A stretch of 50,662 nt of DNA from Candidatus Loosdrechtia aerotolerans (lineage in GTDB: Bacteria > Planctomycetota > Brocadiia > Brocadiales > Brocadiaceae), in NCBI GenBank assembly GCA_021646405.1, contig SOER01000021.1, positions 1 to 50,662 on the forward strand. The letters run 5' to 3'. Under the pieces are notes generated by a model that was not told the origin of the DNA, made no database searches, and saw only the letters and a list, made by a program, of their open reading frames with translations. A program made the translations under genes and the position numbers. Positions 43,959-50,662 of this stretch are shown piece after piece; position 1 is the first letter of the stretch, and every line of letters begins with the position of its first letter.

Positions 43959-44175
43959 ATTAAGCCCTGCAAAATCTGAAGAAATAATAAAAGTCCTCAA
44001 AAAGCTTGGGTTTGAAAGGATTAGACAGAGTGGAAGTCATGCCATATTTTATCATACAGACGGAAGATGGACTACTGTTCCTATTCATAAAGGTAAAGAT
44101 GTTGCAAAAGGTACACTTCATAAAATATTAAAGGATGCAGGTCTTTCATATGAAGAGTTTTTAAAACTGAAATAA
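43951..44175 (+). CDS. hicA: HicA-family mRNA interferase toxin
   Basis: 74 residues from GTG 43951 (a TTG at 43933 would add six). dsRBD-like fold: AKSEEIIKVLKKLGFERIRQ, SGSHAIFYHTDGR with the catalytic His, TVPIHKGKDVAKGTLHKILK. It cleaves mRNA until bound by HicB. Appears intact. Confidence 0.88.
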   Translation: MSKLSPAKSEEIIKVLKKLGFERIRQSGSHAIFYHTDGRWTTVPIHKGKDVAKGTLHKILKDAGLSYEEFLKLK

Positions 44176-44229
44176 TACGAATAGTAAATACTGATAAGTA
44201 TCTTGTATACATTTCCTCACGATTCAAGC

Positions 44230-44560
44230 CTTATACATCATTCCTTTTTTCCTGCCTTTATTATTTTCCAAAATGAAATGGGACACGGATGAACGCAGAT
44301 GAACGCGGATTTTAAAAAGATTCTTATAAGGAGTTTGCCGGGTTAATAGCTGTACTATTAACCATGAACAATTCAATATCTCAACTTCCCAACTTCCTAT
44401 CCTCTTAACCTCTCAATTTCGTGCCCTTGATGGCGAACATTGCGCTTGTTCTTATGTACAGCAGAAATAGTTCTATCTGTGTATATCAGCGTTCATCCGT
44501 GTTCTATTTAAATTGGTTTGGGTTGATTTAGATTGCCGGGTTAAGTAGAATAAGGAAAAT
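44230..44560 (+). repeat. Compound intergenic repeat, copy 5
   Basis: CTTATACATCATTCC block, GGGACACGGATGAACGCAGA, pyrimidine-rich AACTTCCTATCCTCTTAACC, then GCGTTCATCCGTGTTC and the AGTAGAATAAGGAAAAT end. More diverged on the right side than copies 1 and 4. Confidence 0.88.
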
Positions 44561-44613
44561 GCTGTTGTTATATTAAAAATTAATCATAAATTTAAAATCG
44601 CAGGAGGTTTTCT

Positions 44614-44925
44614 GTGGATGGACCTAAAATAATGTTACAAGAAAAGGTGCTTTCTCTTTTATTGGCTTTAGATGAAGGAAAATTTTGCGCTTATTGTCCG
44701 GAATTAGACTTGGTGACAGAAATGGATAACCCTGAAGACGCCGTTGAAGATATGGTGGAAGCTATAAAGGATTATGCGGAAGAATATATGAAGAATTTTG
44801 AAGTATATACGAAAAGCCCAAATAGGGCACATCATCTTCCTTATATAAAGGCTATATCTGCCTGCAAGACAGAGTGGGAATTGAGAATGTTAATAGAGAT
44901 AAAACATGGCATCGTACACGTATGA
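44614..44925 (+). CDS. HicB-like antitoxin (second module)
   Basis: 103 residues from GTG 44614, chosen because AGGAGG (44602-44607) lies 6 bases upstream. ALDEGKFCAYCPELDLVTEM and NPEDAVEDMVEAIKDYAEEY follow the HicB core, extended C-terminally with SACKTEWELRMLIEIKHG. It overlaps the following HicA-type frame by 20 bases. Confidence 0.75.
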   Translation: MDGPKIMLQEKVLSLLLALDEGKFCAYCPELDLVTEMDNPEDAVEDMVEAIKDYAEEYMKNFEVYTKSPNRAHHLPYIKAISACKTEWELRMLIEIKHGIVHV

Positions 44926-45201
44926 CCAGTTTAGAACCGTTCTTAAAAGACTGAATTTTGAGTATATACGATCGGGAAAACACGAAACATGGCATAAAAC
45001 ATTGCCCAATGGTACGATTTTAAGGGTAAGGATTAGTCATAAACATGGAAAAGACATACCACTTCTTCAGGTGTTTAGTTGTGTATTGCTTGGTATATTA
45101 GTCATAAACATGGAAAAGGCATACCTCGTTGGTTATTCCATGAAATGTTAAGACAGACGGGGATTGATAAAGATGAGTTTATAAGGGTTTTGGATAAATA
45201 G
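44906..45201 (+). pseudogene. HicA-type toxin disrupted by a 65-bp duplication
   Basis: Starts TYDQFRTVLKRLNFEYIRSG and KHETWHKTLPNGTILRVRIS. At 45032 ATTAGTCATAAACATGGAAA begins a segment that is repeated at 45097, 65 bases later, which is not a multiple of three. After the second copy the expected ending (PRWLFHEMLRQTGIDKDEF, IRVLDK) continues in another frame to TAG at 45199-45201. The active toxin is therefore lost while its antitoxin is kept. Confidence 0.85.
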
Positions 45202-45204
45202 GTT

Positions 45205-45554
45205 TAAATAAAAATCCTCTCTTCAGATATAATCCCATCTGCCTCATCAGGCGGTTTACCCGCTTACGATTTACTTTATGTCCCTCCTTTCTTAACCACT
45301 TTGAAAATATCTTCGGTATCTCTTCCATTGCTTGTTTTTTCCACTGGGTTATTTGAGTCGGATGTACCCATATTCTCCTGCTATCTCACTGGCTGTCTTT
45401 TCCCCCTTTATCGCTTCTATCGCCACCTTCGCCTTAAACTCACTACTATACCTCTTCCTCTGCATCCCGAAAATATCCTCCCATTTTTTCAATTTTCATC
45501 TTATTTTTTTCTTGGATATTTTATCTTATTTCACTGTCCAGTTTTTGGGGTACA
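45205..45554 (-). pseudogene. IS3-family remnant (orfA joined to part of orfB)
   Basis: Minus strand. Terminal sequence TGTACCCCAAAAACTGGACA ends at 45534. OrfA starts at 45465 ([20 protein letters not shown]); a one-base loss after EIAGEYG shifts frame, then [20 protein letters not shown] continues and joins OrfB sequence (HKVNRKRVNRLMRQMGLYLK). A large internal deletion fused the two. Partner of the remnant at 39290. Confidence 0.85.
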
Positions 45555-45579
45555 TTATACATATCTCCTTGGTGGCGAA

Positions 45580-45780
45580 TAGTGTTCTTATACCCATTAC
45601 AATTCGTCTTATCCGTGTTTGTCCGCGTTCATCCGTGTCCTATTTAAATTGATTTGGATTGCACGGTTAAGTAGAATAAGGAAAATGCTATTAAGAAGGT
45701 TATAAAGAATTTTTATAAGAGAAGTATTCACACAAAGGCACGAAGGCACAAAGAATAATCTACGAATCTATGAGGATATA
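45580..45780 (+). repeat. Compound intergenic repeat, copy 6, right half plus tail
   Basis: Carries TCCGCGTTCATCCGTGTCC, TTTAAATTGATTTGGATTGC and AGTAGAATAAGGAAAAT. Its left half is replaced by the IS3 remnant. The tail after 45687 (AAGGCACGAAGGCACAAAG and following) is nearly the same as 39194-39285 behind copy 1. Confidence 0.88.
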
Positions 45781-45949
45781 GGGATAAATCTCTTGAGAAT
45801 CGAAGCGTGGATATTGCTACCGGGATTTATATTGTATTTGGACTCCGGTAAAGCGTAGATATATCTGGAAAGTATGAGATTGTCCGTATTTCACGTTTTA
45901 CATGAAAATAAAAAGATTAAGAGAATAGAAAAAGAGGAGGTGAATATAT

Positions 45950-46246
45950 ATGGTAAAACTAAAAATTATATCCGATAAACAAGAAGATATAACGGAAATT
46001 ATTAAGTCTGCTATTTCTGCTGAAATAAAGAGATTAGAAATTGGTTTAAATAGGACAAACAGGGAAATAAAAGGGTTTGAAGAAAGATATAAGGTACCAT
46101 CTGAAAAATTCTTAAAGGAATTTACTGCAGAAGATTTACAAGGTGGCGATGATGAATACATTAGATGGACAGGTGAATTGAAAATACGGGATAAAATCCT
46201 CGATGAGCTGAAAAAACTTAAAGATATTGAATATGTTAATTGCTGA
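45950..46246 (+). CDS. Probable antitoxin partner of the second TumE-type protein
   Basis: 98 residues; AGGAGGTGAATATAT precedes ATG 45950. Helical and charged: AISAEIKRLEIGLNRTNREI, FEERYKVPSEKFLKEF, DEYIRWTGELKIRDKILDEL. Its plan parallels the protein at 41687 and it overlaps the TumE-like gene by 14 bases. Antitoxin role inferred. The 170 bases upstream hold only broken coding-like sequence. Confidence 0.7.
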   Translation: MVKLKIISDKQEDITEIIKSAISAEIKRLEIGLNRTNREIKGFEERYKVPSEKFLKEFTAEDLQGGDDEYIRWTGELKIRDKILDELKKLKDIEYVNC

Positions 46247-46622
46247 ATATTTTCAAGATTTTACAAAAACAATTAACGAATTCTCAAAATCCGGCTTTAT
46301 TACAACATCGGAACTAAAGATTGATCCCAGAACAGAAAAGATCGGCTTAATAAAAGCAATTATACAATTCATTGATGATTCGAGGTTATTTGTTACTGAG
46401 TACGTTGACCTGAGATACAAGATTGAGAAGCTTTCATATTCATTCCATTACCAGGATAAAAATGACAATATAATATTCCGATATGATAATGCTATACATA
46501 AATCAATGTTAAACTTTAGTAATCACAAGCACTTTAAGGGGACTATTCTCAATTCTGAGGTTCCGGAACTAAGAAATGTTTTAGAAGAGATAATAAGTAA
46601 TTGTTTTAACAAATATTCATAA
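46233..46622 (+). CDS. TumE/DUF6516-family toxin-like protein (second)
   Basis: 129 residues from ATG 46233. Pattern: LFVTEYVDLRYKIEKLSYSF, HYQDKNDNIIFRYDNAIHKS, then SEVPELRNVLEEIISNCF. The sequence matches the core of DUF6516 more closely than the one at 41952. A paired system with the upstream antitoxin-like gene. Confidence 0.78.
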   Translation: MLIAEYFQDFTKTINEFSKSGFITTSELKIDPRTEKIGLIKAIIQFIDDSRLFVTEYVDLRYKIEKLSYSFHYQDKNDNIIFRYDNAIHKSMLNFSNHKHFKGTILNSEVPELRNVLEEIISNCFNKYS

Positions 46623-46638
46623 TTATTTGGGTTCAAGC

Positions 46639-46830
46639 CTTATACTTCATTCCTTTTTTCCTGCCTTTATTATTTTCCAAAATGAAATGGGACACGGATG
46701 AACGCGGATGAACGCAGATTTTAAGAGTTAGGGAGTTGGAGAGTTACGAGTTAGGGAGTTTTGGTTTGTCTGATTGGTTTTGTTTGTTTGGTTTGGGTTG
46801 ATTTGGATTACCGGGTGAAGGAGAATAATG
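46639..46830 (+). repeat. Compound intergenic repeat, copy 7 (short)
   Basis: CTTATACTTCATTCC block, GGGACACGGATGAACGCGGA, a short purine-rich run and TTGATTTGGATTACCGGG. The CGTTCATCCGTGTCC arm is absent. Confidence 0.85.
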
Positions 46831-46893
46831 AAAACCTTGTAGCCAGGCAAGACAACTTGCTGATGTACTTGTATCAAAATGATAGTGCAGGTT

Positions 46894-47133
46894 TTAACTT
46901 TTTCTTAAATTTTCAAACTCTTCTATTGTTAACCCTGCTGATAGTATTATTGATTTTAATGTCTTTCTTTTTATAATTTTTCCAGAATGAATAGGGATGT
47001 TGACACGCCTTTTATCCTCTTGCCTATAGTAAATCACATGGCTGCTTCCAGACTGCCGTTTAAATTTAAAGCCTGTTTTTGATAAGGTCTTTATAACTTC
47101 ACTCGATGTGACAGCAGGAAACTTTGGACTCAT
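46894..47133 (-). CDS. hicA: HicA-family mRNA interferase toxin (third module)
   Basis: 79 residues on the reverse strand. TSSEVIKTLSKTGFKFKRQS, GSSHVIYYRQEDKRRVNIPI with the catalytic His, and HSGKIIKRKTLKSIILSAGL are typical. It starts inside the last bases of the hicB stop (ATGA overlap), antitoxin gene first. Appears intact. This module faces against the rest of the array. Confidence 0.88.
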   Translation of the reverse strand: MSPKFPAVTSSEVIKTLSKTGFKFKRQSGSSHVIYYRQEDKRRVNIPIHSGKIIKRKTLKSIILSAGLTIEEFENLRKS

Positions 47134-47363
47134 ACAGCAACTTTAAGAGATGTGACTGTTACCTCGTCTTCAGGTATAGGTTCTCCCTCTTTAATATAAT
47201 CTGATATAAAGGCATTTATAGACGCCCTCATCTCTGTCAGGATTTCTTCGTAAGTTTCTCCCTCAACGTGACAGCCAGGAAATGCGGGACACATTGCGAA
47301 ATAACCGCCCTCCTCACATGGTTCAATTATTACCGTAAATCTATATTCTTTATTGTTGGTCAT
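47130..47363 (-). CDS. hicB: HicB-family antitoxin (third module)
   Basis: 77 residues from the ATG complementary to 47361-47363, with AGGAGA just before it; an upstream start would add 11 residues. YRFTVIIEPCEEGGYFAMCP, FPGCHVEGETYEEILTEMRA and FISDYIKEGEPIPEDEV are the HicB core. Small form without a DNA-binding tail. Confidence 0.88.
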   Translation of the reverse strand: MTNNKEYRFTVIIEPCEEGGYFAMCPAFPGCHVEGETYEEILTEMRASINAFISDYIKEGEPIPEDEVTVTSLKVAV

Positions 47364-47518
47364 AATACACTCTTCTCCTATAAGTTTCAGATACAAATTG
47401 TTTTTATGGTGTAGAGTATAAACTTAAGAAAAATAGCTGTCAATGGAAAATAAGGATTAAATGATTATAAGTTTGTTTTAGACAGTCCCTTACAATTGAA
47501 TCCGTTTTTGAATTAAGT

Positions 47519-47612
47519 CTTATACTCATTCCTTTTTTCCGTGTTTATCTGCGTTCATCCGTGTCCTATTTAAATTGATTTGGATTGCATGGTTAAGTAG
47601 AATAAGGAAAAT
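47519..47612 (+). repeat. Compound intergenic repeat, copy 8 (minimal)
   Basis: Only the outer parts remain: CTTATACTCATTCC, then directly TCTGCGTTCATCCGTGTCC, TTTAAATTGATTTGGATTGC and AGTAGAATAAGGAAAAT. It shows which blocks can stand alone. Confidence 0.88.
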
Positions 47613-47691
47613 ACTAATGTTTTGTCAATTTATTATGTATTACATACTATAGCAATATGTTTAAAGGAGTTTTGATAGGAGAACGTAAATA

Positions 47692-47886
47692 ATGATAAAT
47701 GTCGAAAATGTAGAGGCTGATATATTAAAAATGTTGAAACTGCTTCCTGAAAACAAAAGAATGGAGGTATTAGATTTTATAGATTTCTTGATAAAAAAAA
47801 GTAGCAACGAAGAATATCAGAAAGATTTAAGAACTGCTGTTGCAGCTGATGAGCGACAATTAGAATTCCCGATCAACGACAATTAA
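47692..47886 (+). CDS. DUF2281-like antitoxin, 3' end replaced by an IS end
   Basis: 64 residues; ATG 47692 with AGGAG upstream. DILKMLKLLPENKRMEVLDF, IDFLIKKSS match the DUF2281/VapB-like helix region. The last dozen codons (ERQLEFPINDN) are read from the IS21-type left end, which begins at about 47850, so the native C-terminus is lost. No toxin gene follows. Confidence 0.65.
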   Translation: MINVENVEADILKMLKLLPENKRMEVLDFIDFLIKKSSNEEYQKDLRTAVAADERQLEFPINDN

Positions 47887-47958
47887 AATTCCCGTTTTAT
47901 AAGAAAACCACTAGACTATCCAAGAAAACGAAAATTCGAGAATCAGGAGGGTACCTGG

Positions 47959-49445
47959 ATGGTCACCGACAAGCAAGTGAGGATGCTTATGAAACTTATA
48001 AAAACGGAAAAGACACAATATTTAGCAGCAAGGAAAGCCGGTATGGACGAGAAGACCGCCCGGAAATATCTCCGCAGCAGAGAACTGCCAGGTCAACACA
48101 AAAAAGACCATACATGGAGAGGACACGCAAAGACCCATTTGAAGAAGTATGGAGTGAAATCAGAGATTACCTTGAAGCAAATCCAGGCATTGAAGGTACC
48201 ACCATTTTTTCCTATCTTCAAAGAAAGTATCCCGGGAAATTCTCAGATGGACAACTGCGGACACTTCAAAGAAAGATAAAGATATGGAGAGCACTGGAGG
48301 GGCCCGGCAAAGAGGTGATTTTTCCACAAGAGCACAAACCGGGTCAACTTTCAGAATCAGACTTCACGGATATGTCAAAATTATCGATAACCATAGCTGG
48401 TCAGCATTTCAAACACTTGTTGTATCACTTTGTGATGACCTATTCCAACTGGGAGCACGGGACACTCTGTTTTTCAGAGAGTTATGAGAGCCTGAGCGAA
48501 GGATTACAAAATGCGTTACGGGAACCTGGAGGAGTTCCGGTAGAGCATCAAACCGACCGGTTAAGTGCTGCGGTCCATAAGGTCGGTCATCCAGATGAGT
48601 ATACGCGGGATTACAATCGATTGTTAAAACACTATGGTCTAAGGGGCAGGAAGACCCAGGCAGGCAAAGCGAACGAGAATGGAGATATAGAGCAAAGGCA
48701 TTTTCGTTTCAAGAAAGCAGTAGATCAGGCATTAATGCTGAGAGGCAGCAGGGAATTTTCAAGCCGGAATGAGTACAGGGCATTTTTAGATCAACTCTTT
48801 CAGCAGTTAAATGCTGGTCGTCAGAGTAGATTGATAGAAGAGCTGAAGGTGCTGAGGGGATTACCAGCAAGACGGCTGAATGATTGTAAGAGACAAAGGG
48901 TTAAAGTAGGTCCGAGTAGCACAATCCATGTCCAGCACAATGTGTATTCGGTACCGAGCCGTCTGATACGAGAGTGGGTAGATGTTAAAATATATGCCGA
49001 GTATATCGAGATATGGTATGCGCAAAAACATATCGAGACCCTACCAGGGTTAAAGGGGGAGTACCGGCATGCTATAGAGTACCGTCATGTTATTGATTGG
49101 CTAGTGAGAAAGCCAGGAGCTTTTGAGAATTACCGTTACCATGCGGACATGTTCCCTACAAGCCGTTTCAGGATGGCATATGATTATTTAAAGAAGAAGA
49201 GACCAACGAGGGCAGATAAGGAGTATCTGGAGATACTGTACCTGGCATCGAAGGAGAGCCAAACGGGAGTCGATGAGGCGTTACGATTTCTTTTTGATCA
49301 GGAGCGGGATATTTCTTCTGAAGCAGTAGAGGAAATAGTCAGACATGATCAGGTTGTACCAGCTATCACCGAGGTGGTAATAGACACAATCAACCTCTCA
49401 GCATATGATGAATTGTTAAGTGAAAGAGAGGTTTTTCATGGTTGA
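47959..49445 (+). pseudogene. istA: IS21 transposase istA with a 2-base frameshift
   Basis: The first frame (47959) encodes the N-terminal HTH region TDKQVRMLMKLIKTEKTQYL, ARKAGMDEKTARKYLRS. At 48114-48122 TGGAGAGGACACGC has an extra AG relative to the expected TGG-AGG-ACA-CGC; the remaining 440 residues (TRKDPFEEVWSEIRDYLEAN to the end) are in another frame. The DDE core (FTDMSKLSI, TDRLSAAVH, NGDIEQRHFRFKKAVD) is intact. As it stands no full-length IstA would be made, barring ribosomal frameshifting or an assembly error. Confidence 0.85.
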
Positions 49446-50202
49446 TAGAAAATATCAAATAACGAATTACCTCCGAGATCTCCGATTGCCGACAATAAGG
49501 AGGCTTTACGAGGCCCATGCGGTAAAAGCAGCTCGTGAATCGTTAAGCTATGAGGTGTATTTATATGAATTGCTGGAAAGGGAGTGTGAAGTACGCCGCC
49601 ATAAGAAGATAGAGCGGTTATTAAGGGAATCAAGACTACCGTTAGAGAAGAATTTAGATTCTTTTGACATGAAAAGACTGCCACGAAGAGTTGCTCAGGT
49701 GGTAAATAGCCTTTTAGATGGATCGTTTCTTGAGAGGAAAGAAAATATCCTGTCATTTGGCAACCCCGGAAGTGGGAAAACCCATTTGTTATCAGCCATA
49801 GGCCAGGAGTTAATCCAGAGGATGGGAAAAAGAATATACTTTAGCCAATGTTCTCTGTTAGTGCAGGAGTTGCTGACGGCAAAGAGAGAATTGAAACTTG
49901 CCCGTATACTGAAAAGATTTTCAAGGTATGATGCGATGATAATTGATGATATTGGGTATGTGCAGCAGAACCGGGAAGAGATGGAAGTGCTCTTTACCTT
50001 GCTTGCCGAGAGATATGAGCGAGGCAGTATAATGCTAACGAGTAATCTTCCTTTTTCAAAATGGGAGAAAATCTTTAGGGATCCGATGGTAACAGCAGCG
50101 GCAATAGACCGTCTGGTACACCACTGTGTTGTGCTTGAATTAAATATTCCAAGCTATCGAATGGAAAAAGCGAAACAATCAAAAATACAGAAAGGAGGTT
50201 AA
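49438..50202 (+). CDS. istB: IS21 helper ATPase IstB
   Basis: 254 residues from ATG 49438, which overlaps the istA stop and follows AGAGAGG. AAA+ ATPase of the DnaC/IstB group: Walker A GNPGSGKTH, Walker B MIIDDIGYV, sensor region MLTSNLPFSKWEKIF and Arg in AAIDRLVHHCVVLEL. It assembles on target DNA and directs IstA. Intact. Confidence 0.95.
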   Translation: MVDRKYQITNYLRDLRLPTIRRLYEAHAVKAARESLSYEVYLYELLERECEVRRHKKIERLLRESRLPLEKNLDSFDMKRLPRRVAQVVNSLLDGSFLERKENILSFGNPGSGKTHLLSAIGQELIQRMGKRIYFSQCSLLVQELLTAKRELKLARILKRFSRYDAMIIDDIGYVQQNREEMEVLFTLLAERYERGSIMLTSNLPFSKWEKIFRDPMVTAAAIDRLVHHCVVLELNIPSYRMEKAKQSKIQKGG

Positions 50203-50662
50203 AGAAACAGGGTCTTCTCCGTTTTGTGTGGGTAAATTATCAGTACAATTCTTTCTCTTGAGCACAAAAGATAAGGCTTTTTTGAAAAACAGGAAATTGT
50301 GAGGAATGAGATATAAAGAGGGAAGATTTATCGCATTGAGGGCTAACGAATGTACAAAAGAGAGGCCGTAACACAAGTACAATCCACCACTGACAAATGT
50401 GCTCAGGTTATTTCTCAGTATTGCCTTATCCTCCTTATGAGCAAAAAGAACAAGAAGACCCAAAAAATTTTTTTGCACAGTTGACGCCAGACAGCCTCTT
50501 CAGAAGGCGCCTTGAGAGATGGAATTGCCGCTGTATTATAGTTAACAGCAGTTGAAACCGAACAAATAAGAAACACACCGAGAAAGTACTTCAGAAGTTC
50601 TCTGAGCCATAGAGGCAACAAAGCCATTGAACGATCGAATTAACGTCTTAAGAGTTTCCCAA
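50203..50662. other. Unassigned end of the window
   Basis: No IS21 right end and no gene I can support. On the reverse strand 50627-50415 a 70-codon frame (MALLPLWLRELLKYFLGVFL) has a hydrophobic start but no ribosome binding site or recognised family. The reverse strand around 50210-50250 (ACCCACACAAAACGGAGAAG) resembles sequences I associate with ends of other transposase genes, so another broken element may lie here. Confidence 0.3.

Larger units (their letters stand above)
47850..50202 (+). mobile_element. IS21-family insertion sequence (right end not found)
   Basis: The left end starts near 47850 with TGAGCGACAATTAGAATTCCCG; a second copy of CGACAATTAAAATTCCCG follows at 47877-47894, as expected for the repeated transposase-binding sites of IS21. 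istA (frameshifted) and istB follow in order with an 8-base overlap. No inverted match of the left end is visible between 50203 and 50662, so the right end is deleted, diverged or outside the window. Confidence 0.75.

Noticed and set aside
45781-45949. Coding-like traces such as RSVDIATGIYIVFGLR
   Set aside because: Interrupted by stops within 20 codons and not matched to any family with confidence.
46761-46976. 71-codon hydrophobic frame in repeat copy 7
   Set aside because: Most of it is translated repeat DNA and the antisense of hicA; no ribosome binding site.
38761-47612. Compound repeats as integron attC sites
   Set aside because: No consistent GTTRRRY/RYYYAAC core pair, arms far longer than attC, and no integrase visible.
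38761-47612. Repeats as a CRISPR array
   Set aside because: Spacing is hundreds of bases to over 2 kb with genes between copies, repeat lengths vary, and no cas gene is present.

Overview
The window reads as chromosomal sequence of an AT-leaning (roughly 40-43% G+C by eye) Gram-negative-type bacterium. My best guess is an anammox planctomycete of the Brocadiales. This rests on overall gene flavour and on dispersed intergenic repeats that I remember from Brocadia-like assemblies; it is inference, because no anammox-specific gene is present. Repeats, IS scars and small toxin-antitoxin genes make the last third a plastic accessory region.

Layout. 1-2.7 kb: the 3' end of a group II intron, a small protein paired with a trypsin-fold serine protease that carries the same N-terminal domain, and a decayed EAL domain. 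2.9-11.8 kb: a parvulin isomerase, an orphan PAS histidine kinase, purM, pssA (reverse), an aquaporin-like channel, nth, then a reverse nadA-larE pair. 12.0-18.5 kb: a strong promoter, tRNA-Val and the translation cluster thrS-infC-rpmI-rplT-pheS-pheT. infC uses an AUU start and pheT lacks the usual tRNA-binding insertion. 18.6-23.3 kb: a Ca2+/Na+ antiporter, an IS1634-type scar, two secreted proteins of unknown function, and an oxidative-stress/iron block (Cys-rich peptide, rubrerythrin, ferritin) under a promoter overlapped by a perfect 29-bp palindrome. 23.4-24.5 kb: a complete IS630-type element with TIRs and TA duplication.

24.6-41 kb is an exopolysaccharide locus interrupted by accessory DNA: a DUF4838 protein, a heparinase II/III-like lyase, an AlbA-type ATP-binding protein, a GC-rich UDP-GlcNAc 2-epimerase followed by what may be the head of a second heparinase gene, a GT4 glycosyltransferase, a methyltransferase, an ATP-grasp ligase and a HAD phosphatase (tightly overlapping), a sugar-1-P transferase, a broken S23-type four-helix-bundle gene, a DegT aminotransferase and a second sugar-1-P transferase. 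The likely joint job is to build and remodel an N-acetylated or amino-sugar surface polysaccharide.

38.6-47.9 kb is the most unusual part. Small genes, mostly toxin-antitoxin modules (PIN, two TumE/DUF6516-type, three HicBA, DUF5647, DUF2281), sit one module at a time between eight copies of one compound intergenic repeat. The longest copy has perfect 31-bp inverted arms. The layout resembles a gene-cassette array with no integrase in view. One copy is split by a 242-bp MITE with 23-nt TIRs and an 8-bp target duplication; one PIN gene is fused to a four-helix-bundle protein; one HicA is broken by a 65-bp duplication; an IS21-family element with a frameshifted istA cuts the last antitoxin gene.
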